In this document: positions 44,501-52,884 of the stretch, one piece after another
Numbering within the stretch: position 1 is the stretch's first letter
Layout: every line of letters starts with the position of its first letter
Source of the DNA: a virus
Virus record (IMG/VR): IMGVR_UViG_3300007512_000010
Coordinates: 1-64,000 of that record
Strand: one strand, 5' to 3'
DNA: 64,000 nucleotides
Position numbers and translations under genes: made by a program
Notes under the pieces: generated by a model
Told to the model about the DNA's origin: nothing
Databases searched by the model: none
What the model saw: the letters and a program-made list of their open reading frames with translations, nothing else

Positions 44501-47500
44501 CCTGATTTGAGTAACGTGTCTGATTTGCGCGTTTACGCGCCTAGAATGTGCTCTTACTACCCAGGCCCGGAAAGATTTTGGGCGGAACTTTCCTACTACG
44601 ATAACTCTCAGACGGTAGAAAATAACTTTGGGTTGTTCGTTGGTTTCCCTAAGGAGCTTGTTGATGAGTACGACCCCTCGCTTGATTATTTAAGTGTAAT
44701 AAAATCGATGTGGTTTGCTTTCATGAGCGGCCCGCACTTCGATAACCTACAGCTAGCTGTACAAGCTCTATTCAACCTCCCGTACACAGAACAACCCGGC
44801 AGGGTTTTGTACGCTCAAGAGGCGACTTCTGAGACTGAGGGGCGAATTATTCTTGTAGACGAGGATGAACGGCAACAGGTCTTTGTGCTCCCTGCTGGGA
44901 CCTCGCTAGCGACAAACCCACGGACGGGGAGAACGATTAAGGGCTTTACGTTTACCGATGATCTTGAGGGGCTTACAGACGAGCAGCTAGAAGATAGAGA
45001 GGATTCGATTTTAGACGCTTACGTAAAGCTTGTAGACGTCGTTAAGATTGATGACTACATCTCCGATGAGGACATAATAAACAAGCAGTTCGGCGGGAAC
45101 GTACGACAGTTTGTAGACGACGATGGGGTTATTCATGAGGTGGATATTTCCCCGACTATTATCGAGAAATATCATACCTTTTTAGTAAACGTCCCTCTGG
45201 AAATCACCCACAGTACGTCTGTGTTTCCGCTGGTTCAGCAGTTTCTTAATGAGGCCAAGCCTGCGTACACCAACTTCATTCTTGTTGGCTCATTAAACTT
45301 TGTGGACGAGGTGAGTGTGCTTGAAGAAGCCATTCTCATGCCCACAATTATCCTGCGAGATACGCCGCACACTGCCCCTTTTATGGCTCGATACGACGGA
45401 GAAGGGTTGTCGTACACAACCATCCTTCCAGCATTGGACGAGACCGGTGCACCCGTTATTGACGCAGATACCGGCCTACCTACCTACACAGAGCAAACAG
45501 TTGCACAGGCAATCGTTACCGCTGAACGACAGGCTAGTTTGTGGCCCACCTATAAAACTCTTGAGAAGGTGGCTGTTATTGATGACTCACCCCTTGTTGA
45601 CGAGTTTGAGTACAAGGTTTTAGGCAGGATTGGTCGCGGAGATATGCTGGACTGGCCCTATGAAACGTACAGCACCCCCGAAGAGGAGTTGAATAATTCC
45701 TGGACTCCTTCGACTGGGTTTTTCACAGAAGACCCTACGTTGGCAGGCCTAACGCTAGGGGAGGCTGGCGTTTCTGAACGTACAATAGACTTTTGGCGTA
45801 GCTCACACTGGGATGTGTGCTTCGTGGTCATGAAAGATGATCTTCCGTACGAGTACACAACAGAAACACCCGTGCTGGGGTATAGAGTTACAGATGCGTC
45901 TGAGGGGACGGTCTCCTGGGTACTTTCGGAGATGTTTGCGAATTTGGTGGGTAACAACACCGAGTTTACGACAACCTTTAACCACCAACAGATTTTCGCT
46001 TTACGGATAAAAGACACCCCGCACTTTATGTACGTCACCCCGGAAGGCGGCGCATTTATCCTTGATTTTGATAATGCCATTACAGACGGGGATATACAGA
46101 CAATAGAGATCGTTGGGTACCGTTTCGGCCTTCCGCTCGGTAGGAACTTTTATCAGGACCCAGACACCGAATTAGCTGATGGGGAATCTCCTTCTTTAAA
46201 CCCCCTTTCTAGGTGGTATCGGGAGGGTGAAGGTGCTTTAGCCCTTTGCGATGTCTACTTTTGGGGCGACGTAAACGGGGACGGAATTCATGATCGCTTC
46301 GTGTTGGACGAGGATGGGGTGTCTACAGGTGTTGCGAAGACTATCGAGGATATACCCAAGCCTGAAGTCACTTACTGGGACATGGATGATGTCTTTGAGA
46401 AGTATGAGGCTGGTTACTGTGAAGGCGTTTTGGATGATTACTCTGGGGATGGTTCATGGAACAAGGCGCGTACGACTCTTGACATGGTCAACACTTGGAA
46501 TTCGGATCTCGACGTGGTCCGGTCCAAGGTATGGGTTCCTGTAGAAAAGACCATCACTAGCGACGAAGATGCTGAATTTGTTCTCGGGGAAAAGCTCTCC
46601 GTTAGGTTTCAAGGCGCGGAGGTGGAGGGACATATTTGGAATGCTGCCCCGCCCGTGGTGGACCATGTAGGCTCTGGAGGGCATCCCAAGGTTCCGTTCG
46701 GCGTGGTCTCCCCACAGAATGCGCACGTACACACGTATTTATTGTTTGGGTTTGAGGCTACGTACGAATTCACTCAAGAGGCGTTGAGCCTTAAAGAAGA
46801 CGAGTCTGAGGAGTTACTTCCCAACAATTATGCGAACGAGTCCAGGCTTGATTGGTACAACCATCTTTACCAATGCTTGGTTGATGCTGAGCTACTTGTC
46901 GCCCCTGATCCGCTTGACCCGACAGACGTCACTTTTGTGGGGCTCACGTCAGGGGCAGTAGCAAAACTGGCTGTAGATGGGATTGCAGCGTTTGACACGT
47001 TTGGCCCCGACGAGGATGCAACAAAGAGTTACTACCATCTAGAAACCATCTGGCAGCAGGACAAGCTTATTGAGTACGGCCCTGTATCCGACCCAGACAT
47101 TATTATCACAAAATATATCCCTCTCGGAGGAATGACCATTGCCGACTATCAAGCTTCTAGTTTTTGTTTTAATCCTGGCGGGGGAATTTCAGATGATCCT
47201 TCTGTCCCTCCTGCGTTCGTGCCGGTCGTTCCTTTTACGTATAAAGAAAATCCTCATTGGTCATATGGTGACGAAGACGACGACGGCGTACTAGATTTAG
47301 ATCACCATACTCGGACAAGAATTTCCGAGGCACAAGCGCACTACTACAACCTTGAGGCGCAGTGTCACGTACCCGACCTAACCATCTCTTCCAATGAGCA
47401 GTTCTCACCAAGCTTTAGCCCCGGCTACTTTACTTGGTGGGATAATGTTCCTGTACCGACTACGGTAGATGGTGTTGGCTCCGGGATTGTGCCCGCTTCA

Positions 47501-48232
47501 GAGGTCCTTCCTCTGTTAGTTTGGGGGTACGCAGACCAAGGGAAACTATCTGCGGCTAATCCTGTAGCGCATACAGGCTGGGAGCCCCCCGCTGAAGCGA
47601 CCGCATTGCAGAATGTTCATATCGGGATGAAGGTAAAAGCCCGTAAAACAAAGCACCTTACGCACGGGTTCACAGAGTTTTACATCCCTGCCCCAACGAT
47701 TAAGATGATTGTACCGGCGTCCTCTGGTTACGACCTTCGTGTCTGTGGCTTCTATTTCTGCAATGACGACCCAACCAGGGTTGAACTACCGACAGAAACT
47801 ACACACGATGGCAGTATCGGGGGTAGTTGGGTATTTATGCGTAATTCAGTAACCAAAGATGAATTTTTAGTTACGGACTGGAGCTTTGAGACAGGTGTAC
47901 ACGAGGGTAGACATATCGTCCCAAAAGGCCCTTTACGGGACGGTCTATCGACGTGGGTACTTGGCAGAGAGCCAGACCCAGCAGATGCGAGCGATCCCGG
48001 ACAAAGAAGTGATGGTCACATCATTGAGTTCAACATTCCAACACTGAGTGAAGAAGGATATTATGATGTCATCGTGCGAAATTATAGGCCTTGGTACATG
48101 GGGTCTGATGTTTCCGAGGAAAAGCGTAATGTCCACATCGATACAGTTATTGCAGAACGTGCATATTACTATTCAACTGAAGGATTCGGAGGAGCCTCGT
48201 GGGGTACTTCGCCTTGGGGTAGCACGGAATAG
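41555..48232 (+). CDS. Giant baseplate/fibre-attachment protein with PKD and tail-I-like parts (2225 aa)
   Basis: It begins two bases after the wedge gene. Residues 80-200 look like a LamG/concanavalin-type sandwich (FTIEFDIYLTDDALPKS). About 265-320 is a PKD domain (SFDSEGRQLTYDWEFEL). Residues 505-580 hold a tail-protein-I/gp7-like helical part: YIFKYLPDFWNMVKDKQHL, LSSEMMSLWQNDYAKALKD. Near residue 1570 there is a calcium-loop-like DVNGDGIHDRF, and near 1910 DEDDDGVLDLD. The tail ends in GGASWGTSPWGS, a Trp/Gly motif common at fibre ends. It likely links wedge to fibre. The order gp25, J, I-like, fibre matches P2/Mu-like tails. Confidence 0.7.
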   Translation: MSLPVSTKWDRIDYSFRAETGGEGYTEGSRLFSDVDYHLEAESFIQYPNVLIEEGFVYLNALTSERINAVKEVSSVVTSAEIVGGIPENFTIEFDIYLTDDALPKSFTDTENRLFVGAINVQGSSAGFLFSYDGIAYATHPTDPAPSILAGSKNLLFSDDGTVRDGVFLRAVLNGEDDRMYVYTSSSDSAYLTASPEQTEASLMWSVKARAAGGQYSDAVIFHASSRSAAQQLFDKPDLVEAEGQDVSFALGSFRMSGSKVLPVDRPTAVATGDLQVVVGSALQLDGLGSFDSEGRQLTYDWEFELKPTGSKARMQGAAYASTVLYRVEEDESTTDVVTLTFDEPSSKYNTYKAVVTVGEPNSLLTMDLDHEAETLYIVLGADSDGEVNVSGSDLVEGFYNSKAAGFNITISGGELSEVDRSSEDGAKIVVRQYPREVRASLTAPESSGLEMLQAGTFSFSGGAGSRLSTPLVIPDVVGSYIVSLTVYNNVRYSDKTKLAFSVTLTEQLLGHRPNSEYIFKYLPDFWNMVKDKQHLTALWSSITQVLSSEMMSLWQNDYAKALKDTVRKYQRRWIQHEISEYWPADEPATLSEFDESILLDLSVTEPIEGTHNTLATVSSAEIYQPLVPGKALLYSDISPPEVIDITSVTYTEDDDSTWEIVTSLASFPVYKLIDDRTGGYFVRDLEDITPTTPLVSSVLYDPTYPFVQINSEVDRVRLYKTDGSDVVVSVTAYDVGGVKNTIRLDLEEDEAVDGVARSWEHLRVAQYTKVIQSSYITLPDTSSLKETYVVGDYVTLRVVDPYTSGDIDVTLTILAIDGQDIFVEWYDLLVALNGAALLNGDERVWVHADLPELDWVFRKVTMHNRTHASEDLVNIPFLGTDTVKNAGVYREFLDYDVKDTRIYFDNLIEGTASISDGTRVKLDPNFLQHALISPYCDTKKVLDFEEAAGLGLSCLVIENGPAGVYQILGYDEDTGEFIINSPDLSNVSDLRVYAPRMCSYYPGPERFWAELSYYDNSQTVENNFGLFVGFPKELVDEYDPSLDYLSVIKSMWFAFMSGPHFDNLQLAVQALFNLPYTEQPGRVLYAQEATSETEGRIILVDEDERQQVFVLPAGTSLATNPRTGRTIKGFTFTDDLEGLTDEQLEDREDSILDAYVKLVDVVKIDDYISDEDIINKQFGGNVRQFVDDDGVIHEVDISPTIIEKYHTFLVNVPLEITHSTSVFPLVQQFLNEAKPAYTNFILVGSLNFVDEVSVLEEAILMPTIILRDTPHTAPFMARYDGEGLSYTTILPALDETGAPVIDADTGLPTYTEQTVAQAIVTAERQASLWPTYKTLEKVAVIDDSPLVDEFEYKVLGRIGRGDMLDWPYETYSTPEEELNNSWTPSTGFFTEDPTLAGLTLGEAGVSERTIDFWRSSHWDVCFVVMKDDLPYEYTTETPVLGYRVTDASEGTVSWVLSEMFANLVGNNTEFTTTFNHQQIFALRIKDTPHFMYVTPEGGAFILDFDNAITDGDIQTIEIVGYRFGLPLGRNFYQDPDTELADGESPSLNPLSRWYREGEGALALCDVYFWGDVNGDGIHDRFVLDEDGVSTGVAKTIEDIPKPEVTYWDMDDVFEKYEAGYCEGVLDDYSGDGSWNKARTTLDMVNTWNSDLDVVRSKVWVPVEKTITSDEDAEFVLGEKLSVRFQGAEVEGHIWNAAPPVVDHVGSGGHPKVPFGVVSPQNAHVHTYLLFGFEATYEFTQEALSLKEDESEELLPNNYANESRLDWYNHLYQCLVDAELLVAPDPLDPTDVTFVGLTSGAVAKLAVDGIAAFDTFGPDEDATKSYYHLETIWQQDKLIEYGPVSDPDIIITKYIPLGGMTIADYQASSFCFNPGGGISDDPSVPPAFVPVVPFTYKENPHWSYGDEDDDGVLDLDHHTRTRISEAQAHYYNLEAQCHVPDLTISSNEQFSPSFSPGYFTWWDNVPVPTTVDGVGSGIVPASEVLPLLVWGYADQGKLSAANPVAHTGWEPPAEATALQNVHIGMKVKARKTKHLTHGFTEFYIPAPTIKMIVPASSGYDLRVCGFYFCNDDPTRVELPTETTHDGSIGGSWVFMRNSVTKDEFLVTDWSFETGVHEGRHIVPKGPLRDGLSTWVLGREPDPADASDPGQRSDGHIIEFNIPTLSEEGYYDVIVRNYRPWYMGSDVSEEKRNVHIDTVIAERAYYYSTEGFGGASWGTSPWGSTE

Positions 48233-48246
48233 AGGAGTTTCTAACT

Positions 48247-51200
48247 ATGGCTAAGCTTTATATCCAACACCCCCTGGGCTCGAAAGATCGCGTACTTTAC
48301 GACGTTAACGCGACCGTTTCGAGCCAATGCCTCGTCACCTTCGAAGACGACGAAGGAAACCAAGCGGAGTGGACAGGGTCCTCTACAACAATAGATGCGG
48401 GTGGCGACATCGGCTCGATTGAGGTTTACGAGGACGTAGGTGGGGAGTCGGCTCTAGGTAAATACGTCCTTGACGCAGACTCATGGAAGCTCTTCGGCCC
48501 AGATGGGCCTGCCAGAGTTTTGTCCGACGCGGGTCCGACAGATATCGATGGCGTTGAGTGGAACCCTAAACAGTTTCAGGCCGTCACCCCCGGTCGTTGG
48601 CTTATTCGAGTACACGGCCATCTGATTGAGCAGGAAACCGATACAGGCGCTGGGTACAACGTGGCCTCTGAAGAGGTAACGGCGTTTACTGCGCTTCTTG
48701 AAATCGAAGACCCCCATGTAATTGGGAACATCGATGGTGGGCACCTAGAGACGAGCAGCGGTTCAATTGGAACCTCGTATGTTGCCCCAACCGAAGAGGT
48801 TGAGTACGACGCTGACGAGGGTTGGTCTCGCAGCGCGGAGCGTTATTTTTCTACGCTCTCAAAGGGGATGAGTTTCCGTAAGATTGCTTCCGGGGCGGTC
48901 ACAACGAGTACGGTGTCCTTTGGGACCTTGCTTACGGTGACTAACGAGGAGGAATATAAGCAATGGCATGACTCATTGGTTGGGACAGACTTAGTTGATG
49001 GTGGTGAAGAGGTTTATTACTACAACTATGCTGTACAGGTTCGGCCCATTGTCGCGGCTGACTTAGAGAGCCCGTCGTTGGCGGAACTCCCAATCTTCAT
49101 TAGTTTAGGGACGACGACTTCGATTGGGGATCGGGTGTACATGTTGGTAGAGGGAACCCTCCCAATGGACACCAGTGGTATCCCTACCATCGACGCCATT
49201 ACAGGTAATAACACTAGGCTGTTTATTCAGCCTACGGCTGTTCTAGGGGCTACGCAGCCCAGTACGATGGGCCTTGGCTATTACGACCGTTATGTCGGAC
49301 ACGTACTACGGGGCCAGACCTCGGACGATGTTGAGACCCCTGGAGCCGTTTACTTCCATGGACACACTTCATGGTTGCCTGGGGTGGTTACTGGCCCATT
49401 AGAGAGCACGGATAAGGCCCTTGTTCGGTGGGATGGCACCACTGGGGAATTGATCCAAAATAGTGCTGTACAGGTTCTGCACTACCAAACGACAACAAAC
49501 ACCACAACAACTGACGACTACGACGATATTGGTTCTGTTGAGCTTGTCACCGTCGATCACAGAGACGCTGGCGAAGCCACGGACACCGACCTACGAATCA
49601 CTACTCAACCATCGGAGGGTAGACAGGCTGGTGGGATCCACATCCTCCCCGGAGAGTCCTCCACAGGCTCCCCTGCGGAGGTGTACATCACTAGTGGTGT
49701 TGGGGGAAGCGCTGGTGGGGATCTTCACCTATCCGCTGGTGCGCCAGTAGACCCCACAAGCCCCGCGACGGCTTCTGGTTCTGTAAACATAGGTACGCAA
49801 GCTTGTATGCAAGCCGGTGATATAAACATCAACGCAGGCTTGTCAGACGATATTCCTGGCGGAGATATACATCTTACGGCTGGTGGTGCTACTCGCGCTG
49901 ACGCGGGCAACTTAACCGTTACAGCAGGAAACTCTGCCGACGCCGATGGTGCTGGGACAAAGGGAGGCGATGTAACTATCGCCGCAGGAACAGGGAATCC
50001 AGGCGGGACTGTCTTCATAGACGGCGGTGCGAAGCTAAGCCCAGGCTCCCTGGATGGAGACGTGTTGCTGGCCAATACCACAGGGAAGGTTGGTGTTGGT
50101 GGCGCTGCCCCGCTGGATGCGGATGATGAGGTTTTTCAAGTAACCGGGGATTCCAAGTTTATCGGAGATCTCCATATTACTGAGAAATTAACGGTAGACG
50201 GGGTCATTGACCCGATTGCGCTCATCTTGACCACTGACGCAGCGGATATGATGGAGGCGGCACCTACGACGGAAATAGCTGCTGATGAAGGTGCCCTCTT
50301 TGTTTCTTCTGGTTCTGGGCAGGATCACCTTGGTGACGCCTTGGTGGCCAACGAGTTGTATTACAAGTACGCGCATGGGCACGATGGGGTAGACGAGAAG
50401 ATTGTAAGCCTCTCGACGGGCGCAGGACTGACAATTCCAGGGCCTCTTGCTAACAGCACGTACGCTCATGCAATCGCTAAGTGGGCAGATATTAATGGGG
50501 ATACCTTAGAAAATTCTAAGGTTCTCGTGGACGCAGAGTCTGGCCCGTTTACGGTTGAATTTGCGGATATGTCCTCACTCTCAACTGTTGTTGACGCGAC
50601 TACACGAACTATAGAGGGCGTTCCTGTTACAACAAGCTTTCCGTTGTTAATTACAACAGGCTCTTCCCCTGCGGCTTCTGGTACCACAGCGGGGTCTATT
50701 CGAATTCAGCCGGGGTCGTCATCTCATGCGCATTCCGGAAATGTGTACGTTTTTGGGGGCGAGTCTGAAGTTGATGGCAGTAACGGGGGGTTTGTTGATT
50801 TAGTCGGTGGTGCTGTGGGCAAAACGGCTGCTGATTTTACTCACGCCGGTGGGTACGTCCACGCAATTGGTGGGCAGAACCACTCCGGAACCACCCCAAG
50901 CCCCAACGATTGGGAGAGGCGTGGCCGAGGCGGAAACGCCGATATGCATGGTGGAGACGGTAACGATGGTGGCGCTGTCTACATTGGTGGGGGAAATTCA
51001 TACGACTTCACTGGCTCTATGCATGGGCACGGATTCGGCGGCTCCGTCGACATCACAGGCGGTATAGCGGGCCTCGATACGACTGGGACTAAGGCATCTT
51101 TAGAGGCGGGAATTACAGACATCGCTGTTCGTGGTGGAGACATCACGCTTGCGGGCGGCAGTACTTACCAAGCTCCCAACGGCGACCCTGGAGATCCGAC

Positions 51201-52845
51201 TTGGACCGTTCAAGGGCCTAGTGGTGGTGACGTTACCATTTCTGGTGGTAGCGCAGGCGTTGGAACAGGCGGAGGAATGGCTGGCGGCACTGTCCGTGAA
51301 CACACGCTGGGGGCGTTTGTTGACGAGTCGCATATCTTATACAAGAACGCGGGAAATCATCAGTTCCACGGGAGGGGTGGAAGCGTATTCATCACAGGAG
51401 GTGCTGGTGATCATACAGGCGGCTCGGGCTCAATCATCATCCAGACGCTTCACTCTAATGAGGGCTGGGATGCTGCATCAGGCGCTCCTGACTATGACGG
51501 CGGGTTAGGCCATGATCCTCTTGCTGGGCATGGCCCCGTAGGGGACATCTTAATTAGAGGTGCGGACTCTATTGCACGAGTAAACTCAGGGGTTGTCGGC
51601 GGTAATGTAACCATCCAATCTGGTGTAGCTGGTGTAGGGACAGCAGCAGACCCCAGTCATGTCACTATCATCCCTGGTGAGCCTGATTGGCCCCGGCATA
51701 TGGTCGATACTAGCGACCCTCCTGACGGGAATCCTGACACGGAGGTGGTACAGACTGGTCCCGACGCCCAAGAGTGGGACCTCCCCGCTGGGGCGATGGT
51801 TTCTATCCCGTGGCCAGTTGACTTAGCCCCAGGAGGCGGTGGACCTCCCGAGCTAATTGGCCCAGCCCCAGGAACGGTATCTATAGACCCGGATAAGCGC
51901 GGTGTCCTGATGGTAGGGGCCATGTCGTTCGACAAGTCCGCTCACCTCTGTCTAGCTGCGACTATGCCGCAAATGGTGGTGGAGGGTGACCTCAAAGTCA
52001 CCGGGATCGTAGACCCAACGGGCCTACAACTTACGAAGACTGCAGATAATCCAGGTAAGGCCGCTATTATTGCCAACGGGGGAGATCCGGCAGACTGGAC
52101 AGACCTACTGAATACGGTCGTCTGGCTTCGAGACCCTGACGGGGCTTTGATGCTTGGTGACGACCTGCTCACCGCGTCAGGCTCGACGGTGGATAATCCA
52201 GACGACGCAGTTGATTACGAGGTTCCGTACTTAGCGTCGGATGGGTCGCTTCAAGCCCCAAAAATTGCTGATCCTAAGATCAAATTCTTGTCCGACCCCA
52301 ATGGTACGCTTACCGGGGTAATCACTAGTGGCTCCTCCTCGGTGTCACTTACGATGCATTTCTTTGATTCCGCGAACAACCAGAAGGTAGACCGTTTTGA
52401 CAATGACGGGAATCTACTTGGGGTCGATTTCATTCGTGATATTGGGGCGTCAGAGAACATTGTTAAGGCAGACCTAGTTTCTGTCATTAATGACGACGCT
52501 GTACGTGGAGGAGACTTTGATCCCTTCACAGATGAGTGGGGGAATTTCCCAGCTTCGGGGGCGAGACTTGTGCTTGTTCTTCCGCCAGTAGCAGACAGCT
52601 TTGATACGGTTACGAACACCGGCCGAAAGATCGTGATCAAGGATTCCCAAGGATTTTCCAATAAGGATGGGGTCTATCCGATGGTTGTGGTGAGAGCGTC
52701 CGTAGGAGATGATGGGACCGGAGAGTACATTGATGATATTGGATCTGTACAGACCAGCGGTGATATTCCTGATGCAGCGTTATTGCCTGACCCTTGGTCG
52801 TCTTTGACGTTGGTTTGTGATGGGGAACGATGGCTTATTATCTAA
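48247..52845 (+). CDS. Tail fibre with two glycine-rich stalk units (1532 aa)
   Basis: It has a strong GAGGAG ribosome site. Residues 1-390 are mixed beta with a globular N-terminus (IQHPLGSKDRVLYDVNAT). A fibre signature starts at about 391 (VRWDGTTGELIQNSAVQVL). It continues as Gly-rich repeats (GGDLHLSAGA, GGDIHLTAGG, GGDVTIAAG, GGTVFIDGG) and ends in ITEKLTVDGVIDPIALIL (near 645). A second unit begins near 742 (KWADINGDTLENSKVLVD), has longer Gly/His-rich repeats (GGDVTISGGSAG; HGHGFGGSVDITGG) and closes with VEGDLKVTGIVDPTGLQL (near 1242). The C-terminus has LVLPPVADSFDTVTNTGRK (about 1438-1456), a known end of phage fibre domains. It is likely a trimeric receptor-binding fibre. Confidence 0.82.
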   Translation: MAKLYIQHPLGSKDRVLYDVNATVSSQCLVTFEDDEGNQAEWTGSSTTIDAGGDIGSIEVYEDVGGESALGKYVLDADSWKLFGPDGPARVLSDAGPTDIDGVEWNPKQFQAVTPGRWLIRVHGHLIEQETDTGAGYNVASEEVTAFTALLEIEDPHVIGNIDGGHLETSSGSIGTSYVAPTEEVEYDADEGWSRSAERYFSTLSKGMSFRKIASGAVTTSTVSFGTLLTVTNEEEYKQWHDSLVGTDLVDGGEEVYYYNYAVQVRPIVAADLESPSLAELPIFISLGTTTSIGDRVYMLVEGTLPMDTSGIPTIDAITGNNTRLFIQPTAVLGATQPSTMGLGYYDRYVGHVLRGQTSDDVETPGAVYFHGHTSWLPGVVTGPLESTDKALVRWDGTTGELIQNSAVQVLHYQTTTNTTTTDDYDDIGSVELVTVDHRDAGEATDTDLRITTQPSEGRQAGGIHILPGESSTGSPAEVYITSGVGGSAGGDLHLSAGAPVDPTSPATASGSVNIGTQACMQAGDININAGLSDDIPGGDIHLTAGGATRADAGNLTVTAGNSADADGAGTKGGDVTIAAGTGNPGGTVFIDGGAKLSPGSLDGDVLLANTTGKVGVGGAAPLDADDEVFQVTGDSKFIGDLHITEKLTVDGVIDPIALILTTDAADMMEAAPTTEIAADEGALFVSSGSGQDHLGDALVANELYYKYAHGHDGVDEKIVSLSTGAGLTIPGPLANSTYAHAIAKWADINGDTLENSKVLVDAESGPFTVEFADMSSLSTVVDATTRTIEGVPVTTSFPLLITTGSSPAASGTTAGSIRIQPGSSSHAHSGNVYVFGGESEVDGSNGGFVDLVGGAVGKTAADFTHAGGYVHAIGGQNHSGTTPSPNDWERRGRGGNADMHGGDGNDGGAVYIGGGNSYDFTGSMHGHGFGGSVDITGGIAGLDTTGTKASLEAGITDIAVRGGDITLAGGSTYQAPNGDPGDPTWTVQGPSGGDVTISGGSAGVGTGGGMAGGTVREHTLGAFVDESHILYKNAGNHQFHGRGGSVFITGGAGDHTGGSGSIIIQTLHSNEGWDAASGAPDYDGGLGHDPLAGHGPVGDILIRGADSIARVNSGVVGGNVTIQSGVAGVGTAADPSHVTIIPGEPDWPRHMVDTSDPPDGNPDTEVVQTGPDAQEWDLPAGAMVSIPWPVDLAPGGGGPPELIGPAPGTVSIDPDKRGVLMVGAMSFDKSAHLCLAATMPQMVVEGDLKVTGIVDPTGLQLTKTADNPGKAAIIANGGDPADWTDLLNTVVWLRDPDGALMLGDDLLTASGSTVDNPDDAVDYEVPYLASDGSLQAPKIADPKIKFLSDPNGTLTGVITSGSSSVSLTMHFFDSANNQKVDRFDNDGNLLGVDFIRDIGASENIVKADLVSVINDDAVRGGDFDPFTDEWGNFPASGARLVLVLPPVADSFDTVTNTGRKIVIKDSQGFSNKDGVYPMVVVRASVGDDGTGEYIDDIGSVQTSGDIPDAALLPDPWSSLTLVCDGERWLII
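49411..52050 (+). repeat. In-frame tandem duplication of a fibre stalk unit
   Basis: Two units inside the fibre gene share order: an 'RWDGTTGELIQNS / KWADINGDTLENS' opening, a block of GGD-(V/I/L)-(T/H)-(I/L) repeats, and a 'LTVDGVIDP / LKVTGIVDP' closing. Unit one covers about 49411-50230 and unit two about 50460-52040. Unit two is longer and richer in Gly and His. Confidence 0.55.
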
Positions 52846-52884
52846 TAATATTTGTACTCTATTGTTTATTGGGAGACACCAAGA

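Noticed and set aside
52852-52884. TTG start for the LamG-like fibre gene
   Set aside because: There is no ribosome site before the TTG. GGGAG precedes the ATG at 52885.
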